Notes under the pieces: model-generated | Told to the model about the DNA's origin: nothing | Databases searched by the model: none | The model's input: the letters and a program-made list of their open reading frames with translations, nothing else | Assembly (NCBI RefSeq): GCF_904846345.1 | Contig: NZ_CAJHAJ010000005.1 | Location: 1 to 64,000, forward strand | Source of the DNA: Psychrobacter maritimus | GTDB lineage: Bacteria; Pseudomonadota; Gammaproteobacteria; Pseudomonadales; Moraxellaceae | Direction: 5' to 3' | DNA: 64,000 nt | Made by a program: the position numbers and the translations under genes | Shown here: one piece after another, positions 1-9,997 of the stretch | Layout: each line of letters begins with the position of its first letter | Position numbering within the stretch: position 1 is the first letter of the stretch

Positions 1-1317
1 ATACAATTTTTATTATATTTTTTACTATTGATCAGCTCAAAGGCAGTATTAGATTTTTCATCATCAGGATTAGAAAACAGCTTAAGCTACTTTTTAATAG
101 CTGCGTTTTTTTATGCCATACTGAAATTAAAGACACATAGGTACTTCTACCTCACAACCAGTATTATTCTTAGTAGTATGTTTTTAACTAGAATGGATCT
201 GATTGTTATATTTTTACCTTTGGCAGTTTTTCTGTACTTCTATCAAGCCCATAAAGATAAAGCGTTAAAGAAATCTCTGCTCCAAGGGTTCTTAGGGTTT
301 TTACCCGTTATACTATGGAGTCTGTTCGCAGTTTATTACTATGGCTCTTTTTTTGCAAATTCTGTTATTGCTAAAACAAACACTGGACTACCACTTACCG
401 TATTGCAAAGTAATGGATTCAATTTTTTATATGCAAACTTGTTATATGAACCCTTTACACTAATATTCATTCTATGCATATTCAGTACTTTTATTTTATC
501 GAAAAACACCCTTAATAAAATTTTAGCAATAGGTATCGGACTGTATTTATTATATCTTATCAATGTTGGCGGAGATTATATGTATGGTCGATTCTTAACC
601 GCACCCTTTGTAACCGGGTTATTTTTACTTGCTAAAAATACTTCTCAATTAAATCAAGTAATGTTAAAAGCATTATTTGCTATTGCTATACCTCTAAGTC
701 TATTTAATCTCTATCAATATACATTTAAGAATCCAAACGAATTTATGGTTAACAATATAGGATTTACTGATGAGCGTGCTTTTTATTATCAAACTACTGG
801 TTTCTGGCCTACTATTTTAGATAAAAATATCTCTATAGCAGATCACTTTTCAGAAACTATCATGCTGTTTGATAAAGAAAAAGCAGATAACGAACCTGTT
901 ATATTATATACCATGGGATTTAACGGCTATATAACTAGTCAATTATTTCCCGACACATACATCATTGATCGATTAGGACTAACAAACTCGTACTTAGCCG
1001 CACACCCTATTAATTACGGTTATTGGCGTATAGGCCATTTTCGTAGAGAACCTAATATAGAATATATAAATAGCATTAAAAATCAGCGTAACCTTATCAC
1101 ATCCCCTAATGATAGCTACGTTTTTGATCAAGCCGTACTACTCTCTCAAGCACCACTAAATGATAGACGACGTCTAAAAGCTATTATTAACTGGCACAAT
1201 GGCAAAACCTTTGAAGTAGCTAGACAAGCATTTACGAAGTATCCGCACCATCTGTTGCTAAACGATTCACAAGCTTACTATAAAAACTATTGGTATCCTT
1301 ATCAGTTAAATCAGTAG
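1..1317 (+). CDS. Partial GT-C membrane glycosyltransferase-like protein (AftB/ZomB/TfpW-like)
   Basis: The reading frame is open to the left edge, so the N-terminus lies outside the window; about 438 residues are visible. TTG at 28 is probably not the true start. The visible part begins in a membrane segment, then shows SSSGLEN, a long series of hydrophobic helices with an LTRMDL motif after the third, and GGDYMYGRF near residue 190. The last ~180 residues look soluble and contain DRLGLTNSYLA. These motifs resemble, from memory, the AftB/ZomB-type arabinofuranosyltransferase-like GT-C family, whose Pseudomonas relative TfpW decorates pilin with arabinofuranose. It converges on the next gene, which lies beside pilA, so pilin or surface-glycan modification is a reasonable inference. 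The substrate is unknown. The family call is moderately sure. Confidence 0.6.
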   Translation: MQFLLYFLLLISSKAVLDFSSSGLENSLSYFLIAAFFYAILKLKTHRYFYLTTSIILSSMFLTRMDLIVIFLPLAVFLYFYQAHKDKALKKSLLQGFLGFLPVILWSLFAVYYYGSFFANSVIAKTNTGLPLTVLQSNGFNFLYANLLYEPFTLIFILCIFSTFILSKNTLNKILAIGIGLYLLYLINVGGDYMYGRFLTAPFVTGLFLLAKNTSQLNQVMLKALFAIAIPLSLFNLYQYTFKNPNEFMVNNIGFTDERAFYYQTTGFWPTILDKNISIADHFSETIMLFDKEKADNEPVILYTMGFNGYITSQLFPDTYIIDRLGLTNSYLAAHPINYGYWRIGHFRREPNIEYINSIKNQRNLITSPNDSYVFDQAVLLSQAPLNDRRRLKAIINWHNGKTFEVARQAFTKYPHHLLLNDSQAYYKNYWYPYQLNQ

Positions 1318-1357
1318 GTCAAATAAACATCTAGCTCTATACCACTATCACTGTCTT

Positions 1358-1376
1358 CCCCTTTTATTTAAAGGGG
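1358..1376. terminator. Hairpin between convergent glycosyltransferase genes
   Basis: A 7-bp GC-containing stem (CCCCTTT at 1358-1364, AAAGGGG at 1370-1376) with a 5-nt loop sits between the two convergent stop codons and overlaps the minus-strand stop. Neither side has a good T-run, so termination is only possible. Confidence 0.35.
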
Positions 1377-3253
1377 TTGCTTAACGCATAATCTTGACAG
1401 ATAGATTTCTCAGTATATTGCTCACAGTAGCTTGCAATAATAGAGTTTACATCCTCATTATATCGTCCTTTATTATTAGGAATAGCATTATTAAGATTAT
1501 CATATAAGCTGATAGCGACATCCTTATCGTCTAACAAATATCTAATAGCAACTCTTTGATATTGGTTCTTAAACCGTTCTGTAGGCAGCAAATAACTATC
1601 GGCAATCTTATTATATTTCATTGCCAACTCAAGATTATCTTTAAAAACTATGTATGTGAGCGATAAGCTATTGTATATCCCCGCTACTTGCAGAGGAGTT
1701 AAATTAATATCTGAGTGTGATAGAGCATTTCGTGGGTTGTTTGCAGTTTGGTAAAACTTTGGCATAATCTCTACTATACCTTGTAAATAATCAAAGCTTT
1801 CAGGATTTTTGACTGCTAATAGTGCATTTGCGTAAATAATTTGCACACCTGCCTCTAAGCCCTCTTCTTGATTTTCTATCAGTCGTGCTTCGTCAATTAT
1901 TTTTTGATATTGCCCTGCTGAATATAGTCCTTGGTAGTAGCTATAACGAACCATATTATGATCAGGATAAGTCTGATACATCCAATGCCATAATGTAAGA
2001 TCGGACTTCCAAAAAGGCAAGATGTTATGTACAGATATAGAGGCGAGACCAAGCCAAAAAGCTATAAATACAGATAGTATTCCTGTTTTTATTTGAGGAC
2101 GCAATACGGTTATTCTTGCCATAAATTTCTCGTATGGCAGCGCCACAACGGCTAAAGCTACAAAGGCAAGTCCTAATGTCATGAAGCGATCATGAAATAA
2201 ATTATCATTTACCGTAAGGGGTATGATATGTAGCACCGGAAAAATAGCCAGCAGAGCACAAACACCTAACCAGGCGACGGCACTATTTTTAATAAACGCT
2301 TGATATATGCAAAAGACAAACATTAATAATGACACTATAATCTTAAAGGTGACAAATACAGAGGGCGCAACAAAACTATCCATAGGATGTAATGGCGCAA
2401 CGGCATAAAAAGGCAATATAGCCTCAAATACGTAGGCACTTAGAGCATGAAGCGGTACTTTATGATCTATGATTACATTCTGAACATAACTTGCACTCAT
2501 GGTACTATGATAAATCTGCTGTACTGAATAGACCCTAAGTAGAATATAAATCAAAAAACTACCTGTAAAACTGAGTATTAAGTCCCACTCCCCGCGTATA
2601 AACGCTACTATATTTTCAATAAAATTACTATTGATACTACGCATTAGGCTTAAACACACTAATATTAATGGTAACACCACCCCTAGCTCTTTACTCGCCA
2701 ACGCCATCAAAAAGCATATATTTAGCAGAGTTATTTTTAATACTCGGCTGCTTATAGGCTGCAAATAAACCAAACAAGCTAGGAGTGTAGAACAAGTAAC
2801 GAGTAAATCAAAACGTCCAGACACCCATGCGGTAGTTTCAATTAACGCTGGATGTACTGCATATAAAAGCGCCGCAATACTTGCACATAAAGTCACATTT
2901 TTCTTGTTCAGTTGAGTAAATAACTTAAGTCCTATAGCATATAATAGAATGATATTTAACAAATAAATAAATATATTAATACCGTGGGAAACAACTGTGT
3001 TTTGACCAAAATAATGGAACTCAGTAAACCAGGTCAAGAAAACTAGAGGTCTGAAATAGCTAGTACCAGGAAGTACTGGCTGCGACAGCATGTGCCAATT
3101 AAGCGCTGGCTTTAATAACTCAATATTGTGAATAAAAAGTAGGCTATCATCCCATACATAGCCAAAAGACAATGCTGGATAATACAGTATAATAGCAAAA
3201 GCTAAGATCAGTATTAAAGGTAGTACCTTCCTTGTCATTGGCGTCCGAATCAT
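1364..3253 (-). CDS. TMTC-like polytopic membrane protein with helical-repeat C-terminus, candidate glycosyltransferase
   Basis: This 629-residue protein has about ten to twelve hydrophobic segments in residues 10-415, followed by a soluble helical tail of ~200 residues that looks TPR-like. The first periplasmic loop carries YVWDD (residues ~32-36) and then YFRPL and HGINI. That pattern is typical of GT-C enzymes related to eukaryotic TMTC O-mannosyltransferases and bacterial TPR-glycosyltransferases. It starts 71 bp after the pilA stop on the same strand, behind a hairpin terminator. Pilin oligosaccharyltransferase genes such as tfpO occupy this position in Pseudomonas, but this protein does not resemble PglL/TfpO. 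Pilin modification is therefore inferred from position and fold class. The start may instead be Met6; neither has a strong ribosome site. Confidence 0.6.
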   Translation of the reverse strand: MIRTPMTRKVLPLILILAFAIILYYPALSFGYVWDDSLLFIHNIELLKPALNWHMLSQPVLPGTSYFRPLVFLTWFTEFHYFGQNTVVSHGINIFIYLLNIILLYAIGLKLFTQLNKKNVTLCASIAALLYAVHPALIETTAWVSGRFDLLVTCSTLLACLVYLQPISSRVLKITLLNICFLMALASKELGVVLPLILVCLSLMRSINSNFIENIVAFIRGEWDLILSFTGSFLIYILLRVYSVQQIYHSTMSASYVQNVIIDHKVPLHALSAYVFEAILPFYAVAPLHPMDSFVAPSVFVTFKIIVSLLMFVFCIYQAFIKNSAVAWLGVCALLAIFPVLHIIPLTVNDNLFHDRFMTLGLAFVALAVVALPYEKFMARITVLRPQIKTGILSVFIAFWLGLASISVHNILPFWKSDLTLWHWMYQTYPDHNMVRYSYYQGLYSAGQYQKIIDEARLIENQEEGLEAGVQIIYANALLAVKNPESFDYLQGIVEIMPKFYQTANNPRNALSHSDINLTPLQVAGIYNSLSLTYIVFKDNLELAMKYNKIADSYLLPTERFKNQYQRVAIRYLLDDKDVAISLYDNLNNAIPNNKGRYNEDVNSIIASYCEQYTEKSICQDYALSNPFK

Positions 3254-3264
3254 AATATTCTCAT

Positions 3265-3295
3265 AAAAAATAAGACCATAAAAATGGTCTTATTT
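3265..3295 (-). terminator. Terminator/attenuator after pilA
   Basis: A 12-bp perfect stem (3268-3279 with 3284-3295), a 4-nt loop and a following U-run on the minus-strand transcript lie between the pilA stop and the next co-oriented gene. It should end most pilA mRNA and allow some read-through into the membrane-protein gene. Confidence 0.8.
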
Positions 3296-3323
3296 AAGTT
3301 TAACTGGTTAGCAAATATATTAT

Positions 3324-3767
3324 TTAGTTTTTACAAGCATTAGGACGATATTTAGTCACAAGAGTGCCATTAGATTTACAATCCCATGTTGAACCACCAT
3401 CAGTAGTTGCAAAAAACAGAGTTTGGCCTGATGCATTACCAGTGGTCATAGTAGTAATTACGGTACCAGTCGGATACGTACCACCAATCGCAGAGGTGAC
3501 AGTAGAGTAATTGCCACTGATAGTCGCATTAAGCTGACCAGCAGTTGCTGCAGTACCATTAGCAACTAGAGCAGGCCATGCTGCTTTTTCTGCGCCATAC
3601 TCAGCCAATGGTGCTTTTAGTCCGCCGCCTAAAGTCACAGCTTCAGAAACTTGTGAGCGTGTGATGTAGTCTTGGTATGCAGGAATAGCGATCGCAGCTA
3701 GAATACCAATAATAGCAACAACGATCATTAGTTCGATTAAGGTAAAACCTTTTTGAGCAGTGTTCAT
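3324..3767 (-). CDS. pilA: Major type IV pilin
   Basis: This is a 147-residue type IVa pilin. The short leader MNTAQKG is cut by prepilin peptidase before [14 protein letters not shown], which has the conserved Glu5. The C-terminal disulfide loop is framed by Cys130 and Cys145. The body is rich in Thr, Ser, Gly and Ala, giving many possible O-glycosylation sites. An AAAGGAG ribosome site precedes the ATG. Transcription probably starts from the -24/-12 promoter at 3865-3883. A terminator follows the gene. It supplies the pilus fibre for twitching, adhesion and DNA uptake, and is separate from the minor-pilin operon just upstream. Confidence 0.95.
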   Translation of the reverse strand: MNTAQKGFTLIELMIVVAIIGILAAIAIPAYQDYITRSQVSEAVTLGGGLKAPLAEYGAEKAAWPALVANGTAATAGQLNATISGNYSTVTSAIGGTYPTGTVITTMTTGNASGQTLFFATTDGGSTWDCKSNGTLVTKYRPNACKN

Positions 3768-3864
3768 ATGAACTCCTTTGGGGTATATAAAGATAAGTAG
3801 CTGTTGTTGATACTGTGGCGTTTTATCTTTAGGAAAGTAATGTATTTTTTCTCTTACTATAAAC

Positions 3865-3883
3865 GTTGCATTTATTATGCCAA
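3865..3883 (-). promoter_or_regulatory. Sigma-54 (-24/-12) promoter of pilA
   Basis: The minus strand reads TTGGCATAATAAATGCAAC, which has GG and GC exactly 10 nt apart, as sigma-54 promoters require. It lies about 100 bp before the pilA ATG. Family knowledge: Pseudomonas pilA is controlled by RpoN with PilS/PilR. The rpoN gene is in this window at 57182. Confidence 0.75.
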
Positions 3884-4086
3884 TCCATTAATCAGCATAA
3901 TTTTTCTTATTTATTAGATATCTGAGTCACGAATTTTACTAATAGACAGCTTTTGTCTTTGGAATCAGAAATTTTGGTAACTAATGTTACGCCATTAATG
4001 CTGAAAATTGTCAGTATATCCATTCTTGGTAGGGAAAGGTAATGGAATTTGACAATTTTCGTCAAATTATTAACATATTCATCCAA

Positions 4087-4605
4087 TTAATAGTATTTAG
4101 TCCATTCATCGCCAGTACCACAGACGTTACGTCGACATTTAATACCTTGATAATTTAGAGTTAAAATACCATCATTAATAATTTGGCTATTCGCCTTAGG
4201 GGTAGCAGTAATGATCCATTTACTCGTCAGAGTATTGTCTGGTGGCGTTAAAGGAATAGGGTTGATAGTGACATCATATAACTGGGTGCCCTGCCTTGGA
4301 TAGGCGATCGCAAAATCTGTTTTGACACCTGCACTAATGACACTATAACTACCTTGCGCCAACTTGCGACTCTCAATCTCGGAAGCTATATTTTGCATGT
4401 CACTCATCATATCGGTACGTTTGGTTTTGATGACATATTGTTGGTAGCTTGGATAAGCAATCGCTGCTAATACACCGATAATTGCGACGACGATCATCAC
4501 CTCGATCAAGGTGAAACCACGCTGATGAGAGGAGAATTGTCTAGCCGTGAAAGCCAGTTTTGGTTGCTTTGGTTGCATCGTATAACTACTCATATAAGCG
4601 CTCAT
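4087..4605 (-). CDS. pilE: Minor type IV pilin, PilE-like (second copy)
   Basis: This protein has a leader of about 30 residues ending in QRG, then [14 protein letters not shown] and a pilin-type helix. A Cys pair is near the C-terminus (RRNVCGTGDEW). I chose the ATG at 4605 because AAGGAG stands 8 nt upstream and the start overlaps the previous stop as TAATG; an in-frame GTG at 4611 is also possible. It is the last gene of the minor-pilin operon. Its C-terminal CGTGxEW motif is shared with the preceding gene, so the two look like a tandem duplication. Minor pilins of this type help prime and tip the pilus. Confidence 0.85.
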   Translation of the reverse strand: MSAYMSSYTMQPKQPKLAFTARQFSSHQRGFTLIEVMIVVAIIGVLAAIAYPSYQQYVIKTKRTDMMSDMQNIASEIESRKLAQGSYSVISAGVKTDFAIAYPRQGTQLYDVTINPIPLTPPDNTLTSKWIITATPKANSQIINDGILTLNYQGIKCRRNVCGTGDEWTKYY

Positions 4606-5165
4606 TACCACATCTCCTTACCAGTACCACAGTCATTAGATGCCGTAGTAATCGTCCTATCCTTACTCTTACATTTTACCGCGGTACTCGAGGTCATCAT
4701 GATATTGGCGCTCGAGCTTTCGAGTGAAGCGCTTGGCTCAGCAAGCATACGCCACGCGTTGCCAGCGGTAGAATAAGCGCTACTCGTCGGTACGAGACTG
4801 TTATCAGTGCTAATATCGACCAGACTAATCTTGTAGCGATAGTTTGCACTAGTCGATCCATTGGGTACATAGATGGTTTTGTTATCCGCCGCATCATAGG
4901 CGTAACTGATGTCACCGTTGCTTGCTACCTTCCTAGGCGTAAAACCTTTATAAGTCAAGGCAGTGGCGCGCCAGCGGTTGAGCTCCAGCTCCAACTGCTG
5001 CATACGTGCTTGTGCCTGTGACTCGGCATTGCGTACCACATACTGTCGATACGAGGGTATGGCAATTGCCGCTAGGATAGCGACAATCACCACCACCACC
5101 ATCAGCTCGATGAGCGTGAAGCCTGACGCTTGCTTAGATATTTTAATATGCATGCTATGCCTCAT
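4605..5165 (-). CDS. pilE: Minor type IV pilin, PilE-like (first copy)
   Basis: This is a 186-residue minor pilin. The leader ends in ASG, followed by [17 protein letters not shown], an N-terminal pilin helix, and a globular domain with a C-terminal Cys pair ending [10 protein letters not shown]. Its ATG overlaps the pilY1 stop (TGATG) and its stop overlaps the next start, so it is translationally coupled. Its position after pilY1 matches pilE of Pseudomonas. It belongs to the pilus tip and initiation complex in the inner membrane and periplasm. A start at Met5 is also possible. Confidence 0.88.
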   Translation of the reverse strand: MRHSMHIKISKQASGFTLIELMVVVVIVAILAAIAIPSYRQYVVRNAESQAQARMQQLELELNRWRATALTYKGFTPRKVASNGDISYAYDAADNKTIYVPNGSTSANYRYKISLVDISTDNSLVPTSSAYSTAGNAWRMLAEPSASLESSSANIMMTSSTAVKCKSKDRTITTASNDCGTGKEMW

Positions 5166-8100
5166 CAGTCTACTTCATACCATGTTTTTGGCTGTAAGGA
5201 AAAACGCTCATTAAATATCAACTCAGGGGCGCTACCGCTGCCGATAATCTCATCTGCTGAGCCTAAGCCCTGTGCTTCATTTATCGGGCTATAGGCGTCT
5301 TTGCTAATATCCGATCCGAAGTCCACCCGATCTGTCGCACGCTCTGCCAGTGTACGAGTTCCGATGAGCAAACGCTGGTTCGACAGTGTCGAGCTACGTG
5401 GTCCTAGGGTAAGCTCTTGTAGCCCTTTACCTGCTCTGACAAAGCCGCCGGTACCATTTTTGGACTTGGGATCGGTACAGATACCGTATGGTAGGCAGTA
5501 TAGCTGACGCTCTGAACCGCCGACGATCTTGGCTGAGCAAGAGTTCGTTGAGCCATAGCTCATATCTGGGTTGTATGTTGTAGTATATAAGAAGCTATCG
5601 ATGACTTGTGATTTACCAATACCTTTGGTATAGCGTACATTGCCATAGCCATCGAATCGAGTCAGCGGATAATACCAACCTTGCTTTGTACCCTGACGCA
5701 TCAGCTCACTTACTACGTTTTTCTGCGCTAGTGTATATCCTGTTGTATTAAGAGTGCCTATGGTACCCGGCAGCTCGACCAGATTACTGGCAGCGGTATT
5801 ATTAGCGGATAAGTCTAATATCCTCTGACCGCCCGCAGCAGCCGATGTCGTAGTAAAGTTGCTTGCATAGAGGAAGTTATCCGCTTTGGTCACATCAGTA
5901 TCCATAATACCGTATAGTCTATCGGACTTACTCAGATCACGTATCTTAGAGAGTGGTGAGCTTCGATCGCCTGAAATGACATTAACGAGCGCAAATAAAC
6001 TACTACTCTGAGAGTTACGATGGAAGCTCACCACTGGACGCTCATAAAAGCGATGATTGAATTTGGTATCGGTACCCGTATAAGCGCCACTGAGTATACG
6101 CGTCACTCGCGTATTAGCAAATGCGGTCGTCGTCGTTGGTGTCCCCACTGGTGAACCAATGGCGCTTGGCGTCTTGAACCCTGCGTTGGTAAAGTCAGCA
6201 CGGAACAGCTGACCGCCTAAATCGGCAAAGTATATATGATCCATAAATCCATCATTATCGCGATCAAGCGTGGTAACACCTGCGACGACACTGTTTGTCA
6301 TCGTACTGATTGTCGTTGATGGAGAGCCATTACTAGATGCTGACCATATCAGGTCACCTGTGATAGCGTTGACGATGTATACGTCATTACCTTTTACATT
6401 AGTCTTACCTGAGCAAGTACCTAAACTGGTATCGGTCACGCCAACTTGGAATTTCTCATATTCATAACACGTGTCATAACCACCGCCGAACACTAGGACA
6501 TCAGTGCCAGTGTCAGTACTGGTTCTTTTGATCTTTGCCTTGGTAGGCTTAGACCATATCTGACCCATACGGCTAAATCCTGCCTTAGCTGGCGTGATCG
6601 TGAACATCATGCTTGGGCTGGTTCTAGTCGTCAGGTCAAGACCATATAAAGCCTCGCCACCCATACGCAGACCACCATAAGCATAGAGACCTTTATTACC
6701 ATCCGTCGCAATATTCACAGTGTTATTGGTTAAATCGTATTTATAGTCGGCACTGACTAACCAAGGTGCATCGATACCGAAGTTGGGCGAGCCTATCTGC
6801 GCTTTGGTTGAATCATCAACTAACGCGAGAGATTTGTTCTTATCTATGAGCATCTCTCTAGGGATGACGACGAAATCTTCTTTTCCGCCATCTCCGCCAG
6901 CACTATAATTATCAGCATCTACGAGATGCAGACCACCTTCGCTCGAGCCAAATAAGACATAATCATCACGCGTCGCCGTGACCTTACCATCATCATCTAA
7001 CGTGGCGGAATACGATACCGCAGCTGGCGTTGAGTGAATGGTTGCCCCAACCACCCTAATTTCTTCAGTTGCATTAGCAGTTGTGAGAGTCATATCTTTG
7101 ACCGCTGTATTCGGCAGATTATTGAATCCTAATAAGTTCAACAGTCGTTTTAAAGTGATTTCGTCAAAGGTAGCCGTATCGCTAAATGAGGTAGTGGTCA
7201 ATGCTGCATTATCTACTACGACTTTGCCCGAGGCATTCACCCCAAACCTTCGTAGTACTGGCGTCGTACCGTTCAAATCTTCGACATATAGGGTTCGGAT
7301 CGATGTTACACCAGTGTTTGGGGTGTTCAGTAGCGCATAGAAGCCACCCGACTTCACTTCATTATTGGCACCGCCATAGTCCTTGTCTGACCATAAATCC
7401 TGAGTGCTTGGATTTAGATCTCCGGCTACATTACTAAATAGCTTTGAGTTGCTCTTGCCATAGAGCGTGCCTTCATTTAGGAGGTATTTTTTCATATTAC
7501 CATCCCAAATGACTGAGTTACCTGCCACATCGGCTTGCAAGGTTGGATAGTAGGCAACCGCGAGTTGGCTGTCCGCACGATACGGATCGTCAGGGATAAT
7601 GATAGTGCCTGAGGGCGTAGAAGGAAGATTCTGATTTAAGCCACTGATAAAGCTAGTAATACTCTTAACGATATCATCTGTGGACTGCGCTGAGTAGAAG
7701 CCGCCCTCTCCAAAGCCGCCAACCCCTGGCAGATCAGGATGTGCTTTTTCACCCCAGTTACAGGCATTTTTCGCATCAATGTCCGAGATCCTTGCACAAT
7801 TATAAAAGTCACGGTTGGCAGTGATACCAGTCTTGGGGTTGGTATAAGGTAAGTTGACGATATCTGATGCATTGACATTAAACACTGAGCCAAAGCCCAC
7901 GACTGCGGTATATATCTCACGATTCGTACCTAGCGGATTGAGCGCTGGATCACGTAAGGCTTTGGCAAATGCACCTACTTGTGGCATACCATGATTATTT
8001 TCACTACCATTAGGAAGCGTTACAGAGGGTATGCTAAATGAGCTGGCCCCTAAAGCTAATTGCATTACATAGTTAGGATTTGGAGAACTGTTAGGATTGC

Positions 8101-9046
8101 CATCGGTTAAGAAGTAGATACCACGTCCATCACAAGATGAGGGTGATGACAGGGGACTATTATAACGGCCACCGCTTTTTGAGGTGTAAACCGAATCGTT
8201 ATAACCACTATAAGTAGAACCAGAGGTATTAGTACCTAACATATAAGCGCCTACTTCTGCATAGGCATTGGCGGTTGGCGTACCCTTATCACCAGTTAAT
8301 TTAGCGATCTCTGTCTTGATTAAGTTACGCTGTGCATTGTTAACTAAAGCTGCCGGTACCAGTATCTTACCGGTACTTCCATCAGCTACTTTATCAGTAT
8401 TACTACTATTGCTTTGAGTAGAGTACTGACCAATACCTATCGCTACTTTATTAGGATCTAATAGACTACTATCCAGCAGTGTAAAAATAGCATCTTTTAA
8501 ACGTGTTAAACGATCATAGTACTTAGTAGAGGTATAATAGTACTTGTTGTTAGAACCAGAGGTGACAAAGCTATACTCACTACCTAAGGAAGGATTAGCC
8601 ACTGCTGTTGGACATATATTATTAATATCATAACTACTGCTACCAGAGCCATCGCTAGGCCCGCAGCGATACCATTTACCCTCAGGAGATAAACGATAAT
8701 AGTATCTCTTGCTGTTGTTTAGCTCACAGTATCTTTTAGTATAGCTAGTCGTGGTAGTAGAAGGTTGAGTGTCGACACTGACTTGGTTATTTGAAACACC
8801 TGAAGGCAAGTCACAGGCATCTTTAGTGACATTCGCTGCCATACTACCCGAAGTATCGAGCATCATGGTGATCGTAGTCTTACCGCCTTCAGCCGCTTTA
8901 TAGATCTCTAAGTCGCCGATCTTTTTGCCCGCGACATCGGCTTGCGCGACAGGCAAGATCATCATCGATGCCATGACCACGACCAGATACTTGAGCGGTA
9001 ATACCTTGCTATCGCGAGCTGGCGATACATTATTGAGTCGTTTCAT
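5165..9046 (-). CDS. pilY1: Type IV pilus tip adhesin / biogenesis factor PilY1
   Basis: This 1293-residue secreted protein has a signal peptide ending VAQA near residue 36. A von Willebrand A-type domain follows, with the MIDAS motif DTSGSM at residues 64-69 and a later FLTDG segment. The C-terminal half is the PilY1 beta-propeller region, with a calcium-loop sequence DRDNDGFMD near residue 929, the kind that controls pilus retraction in Pseudomonas. It sits between pilX and pilE, as in the Pseudomonas operon, and overlaps pilE by TGATG. The mechanosensing and adhesion roles are family knowledge. The region between the MIDAS and the rest of the VWA domain has a Cys-containing insertion rich in Ser, Gly and Tyr that may be strain-specific. 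Confidence 0.93.
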   Translation of the reverse strand: MKRLNNVSPARDSKVLPLKYLVVVMASMMILPVAQADVAGKKIGDLEIYKAAEGGKTTITMMLDTSGSMAANVTKDACDLPSGVSNNQVSVDTQPSTTTTSYTKRYCELNNSKRYYYRLSPEGKWYRCGPSDGSGSSSYDINNICPTAVANPSLGSEYSFVTSGSNNKYYYTSTKYYDRLTRLKDAIFTLLDSSLLDPNKVAIGIGQYSTQSNSSNTDKVADGSTGKILVPAALVNNAQRNLIKTEIAKLTGDKGTPTANAYAEVGAYMLGTNTSGSTYSGYNDSVYTSKSGGRYNSPLSSPSSCDGRGIYFLTDGNPNSSPNPNYVMQLALGASSFSIPSVTLPNGSENNHGMPQVGAFAKALRDPALNPLGTNREIYTAVVGFGSVFNVNASDIVNLPYTNPKTGITANRDFYNCARISDIDAKNACNWGEKAHPDLPGVGGFGEGGFYSAQSTDDIVKSITSFISGLNQNLPSTPSGTIIIPDDPYRADSQLAVAYYPTLQADVAGNSVIWDGNMKKYLLNEGTLYGKSNSKLFSNVAGDLNPSTQDLWSDKDYGGANNEVKSGGFYALLNTPNTGVTSIRTLYVEDLNGTTPVLRRFGVNASGKVVVDNAALTTTSFSDTATFDEITLKRLLNLLGFNNLPNTAVKDMTLTTANATEEIRVVGATIHSTPAAVSYSATLDDDGKVTATRDDYVLFGSSEGGLHLVDADNYSAGGDGGKEDFVVIPREMLIDKNKSLALVDDSTKAQIGSPNFGIDAPWLVSADYKYDLTNNTVNIATDGNKGLYAYGGLRMGGEALYGLDLTTRTSPSMMFTITPAKAGFSRMGQIWSKPTKAKIKRTSTDTGTDVLVFGGGYDTCYEYEKFQVGVTDTSLGTCSGKTNVKGNDVYIVNAITGDLIWSASSNGSPSTTISTMTNSVVAGVTTLDRDNDGFMDHIYFADLGGQLFRADFTNAGFKTPSAIGSPVGTPTTTTAFANTRVTRILSGAYTGTDTKFNHRFYERPVVSFHRNSQSSSLFALVNVISGDRSSPLSKIRDLSKSDRLYGIMDTDVTKADNFLYASNFTTTSAAAGGQRILDLSANNTAASNLVELPGTIGTLNTTGYTLAQKNVVSELMRQGTKQGWYYPLTRFDGYGNVRYTKGIGKSQVIDSFLYTTTYNPDMSYGSTNSCSAKIVGGSERQLYCLPYGICTDPKSKNGTGGFVRAGKGLQELTLGPRSSTLSNQRLLIGTRTLAERATDRVDFGSDISKDAYSPINEAQGLGSADEIIGSGSAPELIFNERFSLQPKTWYEVD

Positions 9047-9088
9047 GACATCTATCCTTTTCTGTAAGTAATAAAATGAGTAGCGAGA

Positions 9089-9976
9089 CTAAGGGATTGC
9101 TAATACGCATCCTGTTTGTTCACCTCTACCGAATGGGATACATTCTTTAGCAGAAGATAGGTTTGCTACGTCTGCTTGCTCATATAACATTTTACTTGGT
9201 GTTTTGGCTGCTAACATACATTCATTCAATGAGTTTTTGGTCGCTTCTGTGTTTGCTTTGATACTGGTTTTAGCGAAACAAGATCCTACACTATCTTTTG
9301 GCTCGCTATAAGCCGGTAATGCCGAGCTTGCTCTAATATCAAACTTGAACTTTTTGCTGGTTCTATCTTCGATTTCCTTGCCGAGTACCACATGACCGAA
9401 TCTTTCGGCGTTGGGATCTGGAGGGGTGATTGAGACGCTCATCTGCGTCATTACAGTCTGTCTGGCACTGGTATAATCGCCTGCTTCAGTATAATCACAT
9501 ACGCCTTTATTTAGACTGTTCCAATAGCCACCTGGTGACGCATCCACTCCAGCTGATGCTGGAGTTGGCGGTGTTTTGACAGTAGCGTTTTTGGTCAAAT
9601 ACTTAACGGTGCGCGGATTAAAGCAGTAGATGAACTCGTGATTTTTATTATTATCGTCTAGTATGAAATGACCAAACACCCCTGCCGAGCTCACGACATC
9701 TTTATAAGCGACAGACGTCGGGCTGCTGTTGACCATCATCTCGAGCTTTTGATTAGCACTATCAGATGACTGTAACAGCACGGTATTGATTTGATCGCTC
9801 GTCGCAAGCTTCAGATCGGTGTTGCTTTGTCTGACTGCGATAGCCCCTGCTAGCGTGATAAGCACTAAGAATAATAGCACCACTATCAGTGTCGCACCCT
9901 GCTCAGTGCTGCGGTATGCCGTATTTATACTGCTACCGTACTTGTTTGAACTTGATGGATCATAGCGGCCTATCAT
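9089..9976 (-). CDS. pilX: Type IV pilus minor component PilX
   Basis: This 295-residue protein has a leader of about 28 residues ending in EQG, then ATLIVVLLFLVLITLAG. That is the PilX pattern, which lacks the usual Glu5. The body carries several Cys residues and a C-terminal segment CIPFGRGEQTGC. GGGAG lies 8 nt before the ATG, supporting this long leader. It sits 21 bp after pilW and 42 bp before pilY1. Family knowledge: PilX helps form the initiation complex with PilV, PilW and PilY1. Confidence 0.88.
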   Translation of the reverse strand: MIGRYDPSSSNKYGSSINTAYRSTEQGATLIVVLLFLVLITLAGAIAVRQSNTDLKLATSDQINTVLLQSSDSANQKLEMMVNSSPTSVAYKDVVSSAGVFGHFILDDNNKNHEFIYCFNPRTVKYLTKNATVKTPPTPASAGVDASPGGYWNSLNKGVCDYTEAGDYTSARQTVMTQMSVSITPPDPNAERFGHVVLGKEIEDRTSKKFKFDIRASSALPAYSEPKDSVGSCFAKTSIKANTEATKNSLNECMLAAKTPSKMLYEQADVANLSSAKECIPFGRGEQTGCVLAIP

Positions 9977-9997
9977 GATTAGTCTCCCTACCGAATA

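Noticed and set aside
7038..7340. Frames on the plus strand inside pilY1
   Set aside because: Shadows of a well-supported coding region; no start signals or domains.
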